Source of the DNA: a bacterium UBP1_UBA4783
GTDB lineage: Bacteria > Krumholzibacteriota > Krumholzibacteriia > Krumholzibacteriales > Krumholzibacteriaceae
Assembly: GCA_002403075.1 (NCBI GenBank)
Contig: DHHB01000007.1
Location: forward strand, 2,201-66,200
Direction: 5' to 3'
DNA length: 64,000 nt
Each line of letters begins with the position of its first letter. Within the stretch, counting starts at the first letter, position 1. The translations under genes were made by a program, and so were the position numbers. The notes under the pieces are model-generated. The model did no database searches and was not told the origin of the DNA. It worked only from the letters and a program-made list of their open reading frames with translations. Below are positions 36,326 to 44,912 of this stretch, in pieces.

Positions 36326-38221
36326 TCATCGGAAGAGCCCGATACGCTTGATTTCGTCGATAGCCGCGCAGGCACGCTCCGTATCTCCACAACCGTACGC
36401 CGAATCGAGCTCGGCGAGCGCCCGGAGAAGCTTCCATGCCGTATGGCTGTTCTTGGTCCTTGCAGTATCCCTGACCGCCGACTTCTTGATCCTCAAGAGA
36501 TCTCCCATATAACGAGTGTACTTCGCTTCGCGGCTCTCCCGCAGAACCTCCTCCGCTTGGCGCATGAGCGAGCTTCGAAAATCCTGATACTGCAATTCGC
36601 ACACGACATCCATCGCATAGCGGCGATAGCTTTCCGATCCGGTTTCCATCGCCCGTTTCAATCCCGCCGGAACCGCGAAGGGCCGCCAGGCACCCATCGC
36701 CGCCATGAGCCTGCGGCGCTCCGCGATCGCACGCGGCACGACCTCGTCCGTATAGTACGCCGTAAGTTTTTCGAGATTGGAATCGATCAGGACGGCCCGC
36801 TCGTCATGGACAGCCGTGACGCGCACCGGTTGCGCGTTTCCCGCGAGGTACATCTCCCAACGGTCGAAGAAACCGTTACCATTCGTGTCGAAGATCCTCA
36901 CCTCGCCGATGTGATCCATGCCTGAGAAATGACCGATTTCAATCCAGCCTTCTTCGGCCCCGAAAAGGTGAATCCGCCGATCGACGCCGCTGTAGTAGAG
37001 CTCACGCTTGTCGGATGGTTTGCTTCGCCACTCGCGCCGCATGTTCCATTTCTGGCAAGGTCCGCCCGTGTTGGCCATGAATCGGCGCTCCCACATCCAG
37101 AAAACACCCTCCCATCGATAATCGTATGGATCGGTCGGATCGGCGCCGTTCGCAACGGTATCGTCCGCGTTCTCGTTCCAGGAGAAGCCTGTTTCGGCTG
37201 CCTTGTACGAGTCGGCTGTCGCGCGAACATTCTTCCATGGGATGACGGTGGTTTCCTGAGGCGGGCGTCTCTTCGGATTGATCCGAGCCGCGCCGAACAA
37301 CCGGTAGGGCATCGATCCGACGAGATTGAGCGCGAAATCGTAGTGGAGCGGCGTTTCCCGGGAGCTCCCCCGGTCGATGTCGAAGCTGTACCTGATGTTG
37401 ACGACGGCCGAGTTCTCCATAGAGGGTTCCCACGGGCGCCCGTACGAACTGTTCGCATAATCCGGATCGCTGTCCGCGCTGAATCCCTCCGGCGCGGCGC
37501 TCACGCGCACCGCAACCTCGCTGAAATCATCCCCGTCCGTGTCGTAAAAGGCGAAGGGACACTCCGAGATAGGCGACCACACACCCTTCACGGGGTTGAA
37601 TTTATTCATGTAAAAGATGTTGTCACCGTATGGGTCCGCGCGGAATTCGTCGCCGCGCTCGTAATTGAAGACGTTCCGCGTAATGTTGTCGTCGTCGATG
37701 TCTTCGCCGAACCACGCCCAGTTGAGGCGGCCGTCCGTGAAATAGCGGATATCCAGCTCGTCCATGTCCCCGTCGCCGTCGTTGTCGATGTAATCCACCA
37801 TTCGATCGACCGTACCATCGCATCCGTAATCCACGACGTAGCAGTCCGAGTGCCGATCGCCGCCCGTACGAGCGCTCCCGTCCCCATCGTCGTCGATGAT
37901 CCAGACAAACGCTTCGGCCGGGAGAGCGCTCGTCCCCCGAAGCGTCTCGCGTCGAACGAGCATGCGATCCCGCGCATCGCCCGACGCAGGCACGATGAAT
38001 CCCTCGCCGGCGCGGAGCGTGCGGGCTTGCTCCCACCACGGCTGCGAGGAGAGCGGGCGGATCGAGCCGTCGCGTCGAAGCTCCGTTTGAAGCATCCACC
38101 ACGGGAGACCCGGCGCGGCGCGGCCGATTTTCTCCGGGACCGCTTGCGACACCGCGGCGACAGCAACCGCGAACATCGAGACCGCGGTGAGACCGCATGC
38201 CGCTGAAAGCGCCGTACGCAT
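36326..38221 (-). CDS. Exported acidic protein with Ca-binding-like Asp/Gly repeats, unknown family
   Basis: A 631-residue protein with a signal peptide (TALSAACGLTAVSMFAVAVAAVS). Residues about 110-170 contain several D-x-D-x-D-G runs (WIIDDDGDGSA, DYIDNDGDGDMDELD), and another is near residue 470 (FDTNGNGFFDRWEMYL). These resemble calcium-binding EF-hand or thrombospondin type-3 loops. The body is Trp- and Tyr-rich with no recognised catalytic motif; the last 120 residues are helical. It follows the beta-helix lipoprotein gene by 48 bases on the same strand, likely one transcript. A sampled 60-base stretch has about 55% GC, below the surrounding genes, hinting at transfer. Function unknown. 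Confidence 0.75.
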   Translation of the reverse strand: MRTALSAACGLTAVSMFAVAVAAVSQAVPEKIGRAAPGLPWWMLQTELRRDGSIRPLSSQPWWEQARTLRAGEGFIVPASGDARDRMLVRRETLRGTSALPAEAFVWIIDDDGDGSARTGGDRHSDCYVVDYGCDGTVDRMVDYIDNDGDGDMDELDIRYFTDGRLNWAWFGEDIDDDNITRNVFNYERGDEFRADPYGDNIFYMNKFNPVKGVWSPISECPFAFYDTDGDDFSEVAVRVSAAPEGFSADSDPDYANSSYGRPWEPSMENSAVVNIRYSFDIDRGSSRETPLHYDFALNLVGSMPYRLFGAARINPKRRPPQETTVIPWKNVRATADSYKAAETGFSWNENADDTVANGADPTDPYDYRWEGVFWMWERRFMANTGGPCQKWNMRREWRSKPSDKRELYYSGVDRRIHLFGAEEGWIEIGHFSGMDHIGEVRIFDTNGNGFFDRWEMYLAGNAQPVRVTAVHDERAVLIDSNLEKLTAYYTDEVVPRAIAERRRLMAAMGAWRPFAVPAGLKRAMETGSESYRRYAMDVVCELQYQDFRSSLMRQAEEVLRESREAKYTRYMGDLLRIKKSAVRDTARTKNSHTAWKLLRALAELDSAYGCGDTERACAAIDEIKRIGLFR

Positions 38222-38269
38222 ATGATAGATGCCCCCTTCCGGATCGAGCGACAGCGCCGCTCCGACCGC

Positions 38270-39577
38270 TCACCGATACACATCCAGATCGTTGCCTTCG
38301 ATCCTCATGATCCCGAGCATCGGCGTCTTGCTTGCGCCGGAGGGGCTCTCCGCGGCGCGCATATCGACGAAAAGCACCGGCATCCCGCCTCTCCAGTTTC
38401 CTCTCGCCGTATTTCGCAAGATCGCGTTCCCCGTCGATACCTTCTCGGGAACGAGCTCCTTCATGCAATTCAGCCGAGGTGAATCGCATTGCCACATGGA
38501 AACGATGGCGTTCCAGCCCACGAGCTCAAAGCGGTTGCCGGCGATAACATTGCCGTTCGAATCGTCTCTGATCCGTATCGCATCGCCTTTTACCCGCTCG
38601 AACGAACAGGCCTCTATGGCGTTGGAATCGCTGTAATGAGCCAGATAGATGCAAACGATAGGAATGTTCGGATTGCTCCCGGAGCCGATGGCGCTCAGTT
38701 TCCTCTCCTCCTTCTCGATGCGCGGCACAGGATGATGCGCGGCACCGCGCGGAGCTTGGGGAAAATTCGCCAGCGTATGGTTCCTTATATCGAGAAAGGA
38801 GCAATTGACGATGCGGTTATTCCTCGAATTTACCAGTCCGACCGCGGAATATACTATGGGCTGCATCGGCAACCGCGCGTTTCCGATGCCCTCGAACACG
38901 CAGTCCTCAATCGCGTTCCCGCCGTTCCAATTATCGCGGATTTCCCGATCCCCCAAAAAAAGCACGGCCCTGCTGACGTAATTTCTCACCGTGAGGCGCC
39001 GCAAAACGATGTTCGTGGGCTCCCCCCGCATGGCGCTGAGAGCGAAAAACGGACCGACCGGGGGATCGTTTCCGGCGACGAAACACGCATTGACCCGGGG
39101 AGGATCGGATTCGATCGTTATCGAGCGCCCGGGACGATAATACGTCCAGAGCACACTCTGGTTCAGATAGACGCCGGCATCGCTTCTCACCTTGACGATG
39201 ATATCAGCATCCAGCGCCCGCTGTTTGAGCAGTTGCTGAATGCGGACAAGGGTCGCCGCCGGCCTATCCCGCGATCCCGGATTATTGTCGTCGCCCAGCG
39301 GCGAGAGATATATATAGACGGTATCCGCATCGCCGAAGGCCGCCGCTCGGCGGCCCCGGAAAGCGCCGGTTTGCGGCGCCTTTCCCCGGCCGAGAATCGA
39401 ATCGCCCGTCGCGATGTGCGATGACTGGAACTCCGTCCGCTCATCCCGATCGAGACAGCCGACGAGCGAAATCCCCGCGACGAGACCCAGCAACAACGTC
39501 CATGCGCCCGCGCCGCGGCGCATGCCGCGCATCGCGCGGAGCGATGCAGGCGATTCAAGGATGACCGGTCGCTTCAT
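38270..39577 (-). CDS. Beta-helix lipoprotein, paralogue of the gene at 44913-46049
   Basis: A 435-residue lipoprotein. The signal ends LLLGLVAGISLVGC. The body shows right-handed parallel beta-helix features: repeated short N-rich turns such as GGNAIEDCVFEGIGN, NSRNNRIVNCSF, SDSNAIEACSFERV and GNVIAGNRFE. Such folds usually bind or cleave polysaccharides. It opens with a module IYLSPLGDDNNPGSRDRP that matches the second copy's HMSPAGDDGNPGTMDAP. The start ATG 39577 has no ribosome site but lies seven bases after a good -10 box, so a leaderless transcript is predicted. GC content is lower than in neighbouring genes. Confidence 0.78.
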   Translation of the reverse strand: MKRPVILESPASLRAMRGMRRGAGAWTLLLGLVAGISLVGCLDRDERTEFQSSHIATGDSILGRGKAPQTGAFRGRRAAAFGDADTVYIYLSPLGDDNNPGSRDRPAATLVRIQQLLKQRALDADIIVKVRSDAGVYLNQSVLWTYYRPGRSITIESDPPRVNACFVAGNDPPVGPFFALSAMRGEPTNIVLRRLTVRNYVSRAVLFLGDREIRDNWNGGNAIEDCVFEGIGNARLPMQPIVYSAVGLVNSRNNRIVNCSFLDIRNHTLANFPQAPRGAAHHPVPRIEKEERKLSAIGSGSNPNIPIVCIYLAHYSDSNAIEACSFERVKGDAIRIRDDSNGNVIAGNRFELVGWNAIVSMWQCDSPRLNCMKELVPEKVSTGNAILRNTARGNWRGGMPVLFVDMRAAESPSGASKTPMLGIMRIEGNDLDVYR

Positions 39578-39584
39578 GACGCAT

Positions 39585-39613
39585 AGTATAGGCGAGAATA
39601 GCGCAACGTGCAA
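39585..39613 (-). promoter_or_regulatory. Predicted leaderless promoter of the beta-helix lipoprotein gene
   Basis: On the minus strand TTGCAC (39613-39608), a 17-base spacer and TATACT (39590-39585) are followed after seven bases by the ATG at 39577. The transcript would start at or next to the start codon. No Shine-Dalgarno sequence lies between. Confidence 0.55.
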
Positions 39614-39667
39614 CTCGCGAGGATGGGAATCGAGGATGAGAATCGACGCGGCGAACGCAGGCGCATT

Positions 39668-39684
39668 ATTGTATAATTGACAAT
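39668..39684 (+). promoter_or_regulatory. -10 box within an inverted repeat, upstream of the C25 peptidase gene
   Basis: A perfect TATAAT (39672-39677) lies inside the inverted repeat ATTGT-N7-ACAAT (39668-39684). No good -35 box precedes it, so activation or repression by a protein binding the repeat is plausible. Confidence 0.45.
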
Positions 39685-39710
39685 GACGCCGATGTCGGGC
39701 AGGGGGTAAT

Positions 39711-42119
39711 ATGAAACGCGCCATCGCCTTTCTTGTCTTGTTCATCTCTATCGAGCTCCTCGCCGCTGTGACGGCCGCCGCGACCGTGAGGGTCGTCTAT
39801 CGCTTCGCCGAGCCGTCGATCGAAGCGCTCGACGGAGGTTTCTCGCGCGTCGTCTTCGAGGGCGCCGCGCAGGCGGGAAGGCCCGGAGAGCCGACGTATC
39901 CCTTCCGCGGCGCGAAGATCCTTCTTCCTCCGGGCCACGCCGTCTCGAGCGCGCGGATCTTCCGAAAGGACTGGACGAGGGTCGCGGGCGCTCACAGGCT
40001 CTTCCCGGCGCAGCTCCCCGTTTCCGGCATCGGTCTCGAGGCGGGAGGCCGGCGCTTTCTCCGCCGCGCGGAGGCCTACGCGGTCGACCGTTGGGTGCGG
40101 CCTCCCGACGGCCCGTTCAGAACACGTTACCTCCGCGGCCACGCGATCGCATCCGGCGCCGTGAGCCCGGTCGAATACCGCCCGGCTTCGAACGAGGTCG
40201 GATACTACCGGACGGTTGAGGTCGAGATCGAAACCTCGCCCGCCGCCGAGGCCCGCGACGCGCTCGCGCTGCTCCGCGCGGACGGCGAGACCGTTCGCCG
40301 CCTCTCCCGCGTCGTCGACAATCCTGACGCGATCGCCTCGTACGGGCCGCCCGCGGCGCCCCTTCGCGATCCCGAGAACGAGTTCGAATACCTCGTCGTC
40401 ACGGGCGAGCAGTTCGCCGACGCCTTCGAGCCGTTCCGCGCCTTCTACACGAGGCGCGGCATGCGCACCGTCGTCATGACGGTCGAAGAGATCTACGCCG
40501 CGTACGGCGGCCTCGATGAGGCGGAGAAGATCCGGAACTGCATCAAGGCCACATATACGCAGAACGGCGTCACTCACGTTCTGCTCGCGGGCGACTGGGA
40601 CGGCGCCGCGGGGAACGCCCGGATCGTGCCGTTCCGCGGGCTCTGCGGCGAGGTTCACTCGTCGGAGATCTACGTCGACGAGGGCATGCCGGCGGATCTC
40701 TACTTCGCCGCGCTCGACGGCTCGTGGAACTCGGACGGAGACGCTCTCTGGGGCGAGATCGGCGAAGAGGATTCCTACGCCGAGGTCGCCGTCGGACGCG
40801 CGCCGATCGACACGCCGGAGAAGGCCGCCGCCTTCGTCGCCAAGACGATCGCGTATCAGGAATCCCCCGTCCTTTCCGAGGCGAGGAGCGCTCTCCTCCT
40901 CGGCGAGAAGCTCTGGAACGATCCCCTCACGTACGGAGACGACGAGGTGGAGCTCCTCGTCGGCACCCGCTCCGACAACGGCTTCACGACGACCGGCGTC
41001 CCGCCGGACTTCTCGATCGTGCGCACATACGACAGGAGCGCCGTCTGGACGAAGGCCGAAGCGATCGCCGAGATCAACGCCGGCGTGAACTGGCTCGCCC
41101 ACGCGGGGCACTCGAACCACTCCTACGTCATGCGCATGAGCCGGAGCGACGTCACCGACGCCGTCTTCACGAACGACGGCGCCGCTTCCGGATTCCCGAT
41201 CGTCCTCTCGACCGGATGCTACGCGGGCGCCTTCGACAACCGGAGCGCGAGCGGCTACTACGATACGGTCGACTGCATCGGGGAGCTTTTCGTCACTATC
41301 GCCCACTGCGCCGCCGCCTTCGTCTGCAACTCGCGCTACGGCTGGTTCACCGAGGGGACGACGGCGGGGCCCTCGATCCATTTCATGCGCGAGTTCCTCG
41401 ACGCGGCCTTCAGCGAGGGATATACGACCCTTGGCGAGGCACACGCACGATCGAAGGACGAAACGGTTCCCTTCCTCGACCTTCCGGACGAGTGGGAGCC
41501 CGGCGCCGTTCGCTGGTGCTTCTACGAGAGCAACCTCCTCGGAGATCCCGCCCTCGACGCGTGGACGGATACGCCTCAGCCGATCGCCGCTTCATACGCG
41601 CCCTCGATCGACCGCAACGATACGCTGTTCTCCGTCGACGCCGGCGCGCCGGGGGCCGTCGCCTGCCTTTCGCGCGACGGCGCCTGGTACGGACGCGGCG
41701 TCGCCGACGAAACCGGAAACGTCGCCGTCGCGAGAAGCCGCGCCCTGCCCGATTCGCTGACGTGGCTCGAGCTCTGCGTCACGGCGCACAACGGACTCGT
41801 GCTCCGCGACACGATCGAGGTCGTCGAGACGGCGGAAATCGCGGCCTCCGTCCCGGCTGTCCGTCTCGAGCAGAACTTCCCCAACCCGTTCAATCCGTCG
41901 ACGGTCATCCGCTTCTTCCTGCCCCGGGACGGCGACGTCGAGCTCGCCGTCTTCGACGCGTCGGGACGCCTCGTCGAGCGGCTCGCGGGCGGACGCATGG
42001 GCCGCGGTCTCCACTCGATCGCCTGGGCCCCCGCCGGACGAACCGCGAGCGGGGTATATTTCTATTCTCTTTCCTATCAAGGCGTTACTCTCGTTCGGAA
42101 GGCGATCGTCCTGCGGTGA
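39711..42119 (+). CDS. Secreted C25 (gingipain-like) cysteine peptidase with FlgD-like C-terminal domain
   Basis: An 802-residue protein with a signal peptide (AIAFLVLFISIELLAAVTAA). It has a propeptide and a gingipain-like fold, then the C25 catalytic pair: His467 in LAHAGHSNHS and Cys503 in LSTGCYAGAF. This family includes gingipains and PorU, the sortase of the type IX secretion system. A FlgD/T9SS type-A-like module ends the protein (EQNFPNPFNPSTVIRFF, final VRKAIVLR), so it looks like cargo rather than the sortase. ATG 39711 has AGGGGG upstream. The upstream inverted repeat over the -10 box suggests regulation. Confidence 0.9.
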   Translation: MKRAIAFLVLFISIELLAAVTAAATVRVVYRFAEPSIEALDGGFSRVVFEGAAQAGRPGEPTYPFRGAKILLPPGHAVSSARIFRKDWTRVAGAHRLFPAQLPVSGIGLEAGGRRFLRRAEAYAVDRWVRPPDGPFRTRYLRGHAIASGAVSPVEYRPASNEVGYYRTVEVEIETSPAAEARDALALLRADGETVRRLSRVVDNPDAIASYGPPAAPLRDPENEFEYLVVTGEQFADAFEPFRAFYTRRGMRTVVMTVEEIYAAYGGLDEAEKIRNCIKATYTQNGVTHVLLAGDWDGAAGNARIVPFRGLCGEVHSSEIYVDEGMPADLYFAALDGSWNSDGDALWGEIGEEDSYAEVAVGRAPIDTPEKAAAFVAKTIAYQESPVLSEARSALLLGEKLWNDPLTYGDDEVELLVGTRSDNGFTTTGVPPDFSIVRTYDRSAVWTKAEAIAEINAGVNWLAHAGHSNHSYVMRMSRSDVTDAVFTNDGAASGFPIVLSTGCYAGAFDNRSASGYYDTVDCIGELFVTIAHCAAAFVCNSRYGWFTEGTTAGPSIHFMREFLDAAFSEGYTTLGEAHARSKDETVPFLDLPDEWEPGAVRWCFYESNLLGDPALDAWTDTPQPIAASYAPSIDRNDTLFSVDAGAPGAVACLSRDGAWYGRGVADETGNVAVARSRALPDSLTWLELCVTAHNGLVLRDTIEVVETAEIAASVPAVRLEQNFPNPFNPSTVIRFFLPRDGDVELAVFDASGRLVERLAGGRMGRGLHSIAWAPAGRTASGVYFYSLSYQGVTLVRKAIVLR

Positions 42120-42246
42120 CGGCCGCACGGCCGTTCCCTCCCCGCGTGCCCGGAATACGATGAAACACAATGGTCTCGCCTTCCGTTTATAGTACATGGT
42201 ACGGGCGGGGTGCCGTCCCGGAGCTTGTGGCATGAAAGGCGGAGCG

Positions 42247-44862
42247 ATGAAGGCGCGAACGATGTATCGGTGCGTGACGGCGCTCGCCGCGGCGTGCATA
42301 TTCCCGGGCGCGGCCCTCGGTGGATCCTCGGCGCGGGACTCGATCCCGGCCGCCGTCAAGACGCGGCCGCCCGTGAAGGCCGTTCGAGCGACGAACGGAG
42401 GAATCCGCGTCGACGGCGTCCTCGACGAGCAGGACTGGGCTGCGGCGGCGCCCGTCGAGGGCTTCGTGCAGCATGAACCTTACGACGGCCGGCCGGCGTC
42501 CGAGAGAACGACGGTCCGGGCGGTTTACGACGACCGCTGCATCTACATAGGCGTCAAGGCGTACGATTCGGAGCCCGGCAAGATCGTCGGCCATCTGACG
42601 CGCCGGGACGGAGACTCCCCCTCCGATTGGATCTACATCGGATTCGACAGCTACAACGACAAGCGCTCGGCCTTCCTGTTCGGGGTGAACGCCGCCGGCA
42701 CGAAGCAGGACATCTTCTTTTTCAACGACACCGAGGAGGACGGCAACTGGGACGCCGTCTGGGACGTCGGGACGCGCGTCGACGAGGACGGATGGACGGC
42801 GGAGTTCGCCGTTCCCTGGAGCCAGCTTCGCTTCGCGAACAACTGCGACACTCATTCGTGGGGCTTTCAGGCGGCCCGCCAGATCTGCCGCCGCGACGAG
42901 CTCTCGTTCCTCTACCCCGTTCCCAAGAGCGCGAACCAGCTCGTGTCGCTGTTCGGCAGGATCGAGGGGATCGAGCGCATCCCGTCTCCGAGCAGGCTCG
43001 AGCTTCTCCCCTATGCGGTCGGGAGCGTCGACGCGTACGGCGACTCTGACGGCGATCCCTTCCGCGCCGATGCGAACCCGGGCGGCCGGATCGGAACCGA
43101 TCTCAAGTATCGGCTCACGACCGACGTCACTCTCGACATGACGATCAACCCCGACTTCGGCCAGGTCGAGCAGGATCCCTCGGAGTTCAACCTCACCGCG
43201 TACGAATCGTATTTCGAGGAGAAACGTCCCTTCTTCATGGAGGGAGCCAATATTTTCCGGTACCGTCTCATGTTCGGCGACAGCGATTCGGAGCGGCTTT
43301 TCTACTCGCGGCGCATCGGCCGCGCGCCGCAGTTCTCGGCGCTCGATTCGCGGCGTTTCATCGATACGGAAGGGCTCTATGAAGACTCTCCGCGGTTCGC
43401 GACGATCCTCGGAGCGGCGAAGATCACGGGCAAGACCTCGAACGGGATCTCGATCGGCGTCCTCGAAGCCGTCACCGACAAGGAGAACGCCGCGGTCGAG
43501 CTCCCGGACGGCGAGCGTGTCGGCGTCGCCGTCGAGCCGATGACGAACTACCTTCTCGCGCGCGCCCAGAAGGATCTCAACGACGGCCGGAGCACGATCG
43601 GCGCGATCGTCACGAGCGTCGTCCGCGACCTCTCGAGCCCCGATCTCCGGACGCTCAACCGCGCCGCTCTCACGGGCGGAATCGATTTCTCCCACCGCTG
43701 GCGCAACGACGAGTACGCCGTGAACGGACGCATCCTCGGAAGCCGGATCGAGGGGAGCGCCGAGGCGATCAGCGAGGCGCAGACCTCTTCCGCCCGCTAC
43801 TTCCAGCGTCCGGACGCCGATTACGTCGAGTACGACCCCGCGCGCACATCCCTCGGGGGGTACGCGGCCGTCGTGGACGGCGGGCGCTACGGCGGCAAGC
43901 GCTGGAACTTCCTCCTCGGCCTCATGTCGCGCTCGCCCGGATTCGAGGTGAACGATCTCGGATACATGCAGGAGGCCGACGAGGTGCTCGGCGTCGCGTG
44001 GACGGGGTATCGCCTTCCTCAGCCGTGGAAAGCGCTGAGAAGCCTGAGCCTCAACTGGAACCTCTATCGCGCCTACAACTACGGCGGCGAGATGATCACG
44101 TTCGGAGGCAACATGAACGGTTCGTTCAGCCTCACGAACAACTGGGGCGGCTACGCCGGCGTCGAGCGAAGCGGCGAGCACCTCGGAATGAGCGTCACGC
44201 GCGGCGGGCCGCTCGTTCTCGTTCCCGGAGGCTGGAATTCGTGGTTCGGCGCCTACACCAACGACCGCAGGGCGGTCCGGATCGGCTGCGACGGGGGTCT
44301 CAGCCGGAACGACGAGAGTTTCGGCGGATGGTACGCCGAGCCGTACGTGACGATCCGCCCGTCGGGGCGCTTCGAATTGCGGATCGGCGCCTCGTACTCG
44401 ACCCGCGAATACGACACGCAGTATATCGACGAGATCGGAGGAAGCTACGTCGTCGGGCATCTCGACATGGAGGTCATGAGCGTCACGACGCGGCTCAACT
44501 ACACCCTCACTCCCGAGATGAGCCTCCAGTTCTACGGCATGCCGTTCGTCGCCGCCGGGCGCTACGGCGGCTTCCGCGAGGTCGTTTCGCCGCGCGCCGG
44601 ATCGTACGAGGACCGGTTCGCCCCGTACGACTATCTCGCGGACGCGGACAGCCCCGATTTCAACTTCAAGGAGATGCGGTCGAATCTCGTGTACCGCTGG
44701 GAATGGAGCCCGGGATCGGCGCTCTATCTCGTCTGGTCGCGCGGCGCGACCGATTTCGAGGAGCGCGGGGAGTTCGCGGCGGGAAGGGACTTCGACCGGC
44801 TCCTGTCCGCCGCGGGCGACAACACCTTCATGGTCAAGATCAGCAAGTGGTTCAGCATCTGA
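42247..44862 (+). CDS. DUF5916-type outer-membrane protein with CBM9-like N-terminal domain
   Basis: An 871-residue protein. After a signal peptide (VTALAAACIFPGAALG) comes a carbohydrate-binding-family-9-like domain (about 35-225: RVDGVLDEQDWAAA, WIYIGFDSYNDKR, DGWTAEFAVPWSQL). The rest looks like a beta-barrel with strands of alternating aromatic residues and the DUF5916 core IGTDLKYRLTTDVTLDMTIN followed by PDFGQVEQDPSEFNLT. Such proteins are common in Bacteroidota and relatives; a role in outer-membrane uptake or export is assumed. The last residue run VKISKWFSI is a barrel-type ending. ATG 42247 is preferred, with 42232 as an alternative. The gap after the C25 gene is 127 bases. Confidence 0.83.
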   Translation: MKARTMYRCVTALAAACIFPGAALGGSSARDSIPAAVKTRPPVKAVRATNGGIRVDGVLDEQDWAAAAPVEGFVQHEPYDGRPASERTTVRAVYDDRCIYIGVKAYDSEPGKIVGHLTRRDGDSPSDWIYIGFDSYNDKRSAFLFGVNAAGTKQDIFFFNDTEEDGNWDAVWDVGTRVDEDGWTAEFAVPWSQLRFANNCDTHSWGFQAARQICRRDELSFLYPVPKSANQLVSLFGRIEGIERIPSPSRLELLPYAVGSVDAYGDSDGDPFRADANPGGRIGTDLKYRLTTDVTLDMTINPDFGQVEQDPSEFNLTAYESYFEEKRPFFMEGANIFRYRLMFGDSDSERLFYSRRIGRAPQFSALDSRRFIDTEGLYEDSPRFATILGAAKITGKTSNGISIGVLEAVTDKENAAVELPDGERVGVAVEPMTNYLLARAQKDLNDGRSTIGAIVTSVVRDLSSPDLRTLNRAALTGGIDFSHRWRNDEYAVNGRILGSRIEGSAEAISEAQTSSARYFQRPDADYVEYDPARTSLGGYAAVVDGGRYGGKRWNFLLGLMSRSPGFEVNDLGYMQEADEVLGVAWTGYRLPQPWKALRSLSLNWNLYRAYNYGGEMITFGGNMNGSFSLTNNWGGYAGVERSGEHLGMSVTRGGPLVLVPGGWNSWFGAYTNDRRAVRIGCDGGLSRNDESFGGWYAEPYVTIRPSGRFELRIGASYSTREYDTQYIDEIGGSYVVGHLDMEVMSVTTRLNYTLTPEMSLQFYGMPFVAAGRYGGFREVVSPRAGSYEDRFAPYDYLADADSPDFNFKEMRSNLVYRWEWSPGSALYLVWSRGATDFEERGEFAAGRDFDRLLSAAGDNTFMVKISKWFSI

Positions 44863-44865
44863 CGA

Positions 44866-44891
44866 GCCGGCGGCGCGAGGCGGCCGCCGGC
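44866..44891. other. GC-rich hairpin between convergent genes
   Basis: A 9-bp stem (44866-44874 with 44883-44891) and 8-base loop just after the DUF5916 gene. No T run follows, so termination here is uncertain. Confidence 0.35.
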
Positions 44892-44912
44892 CTCGCGCGC
44901 CGCGGGATCGCC

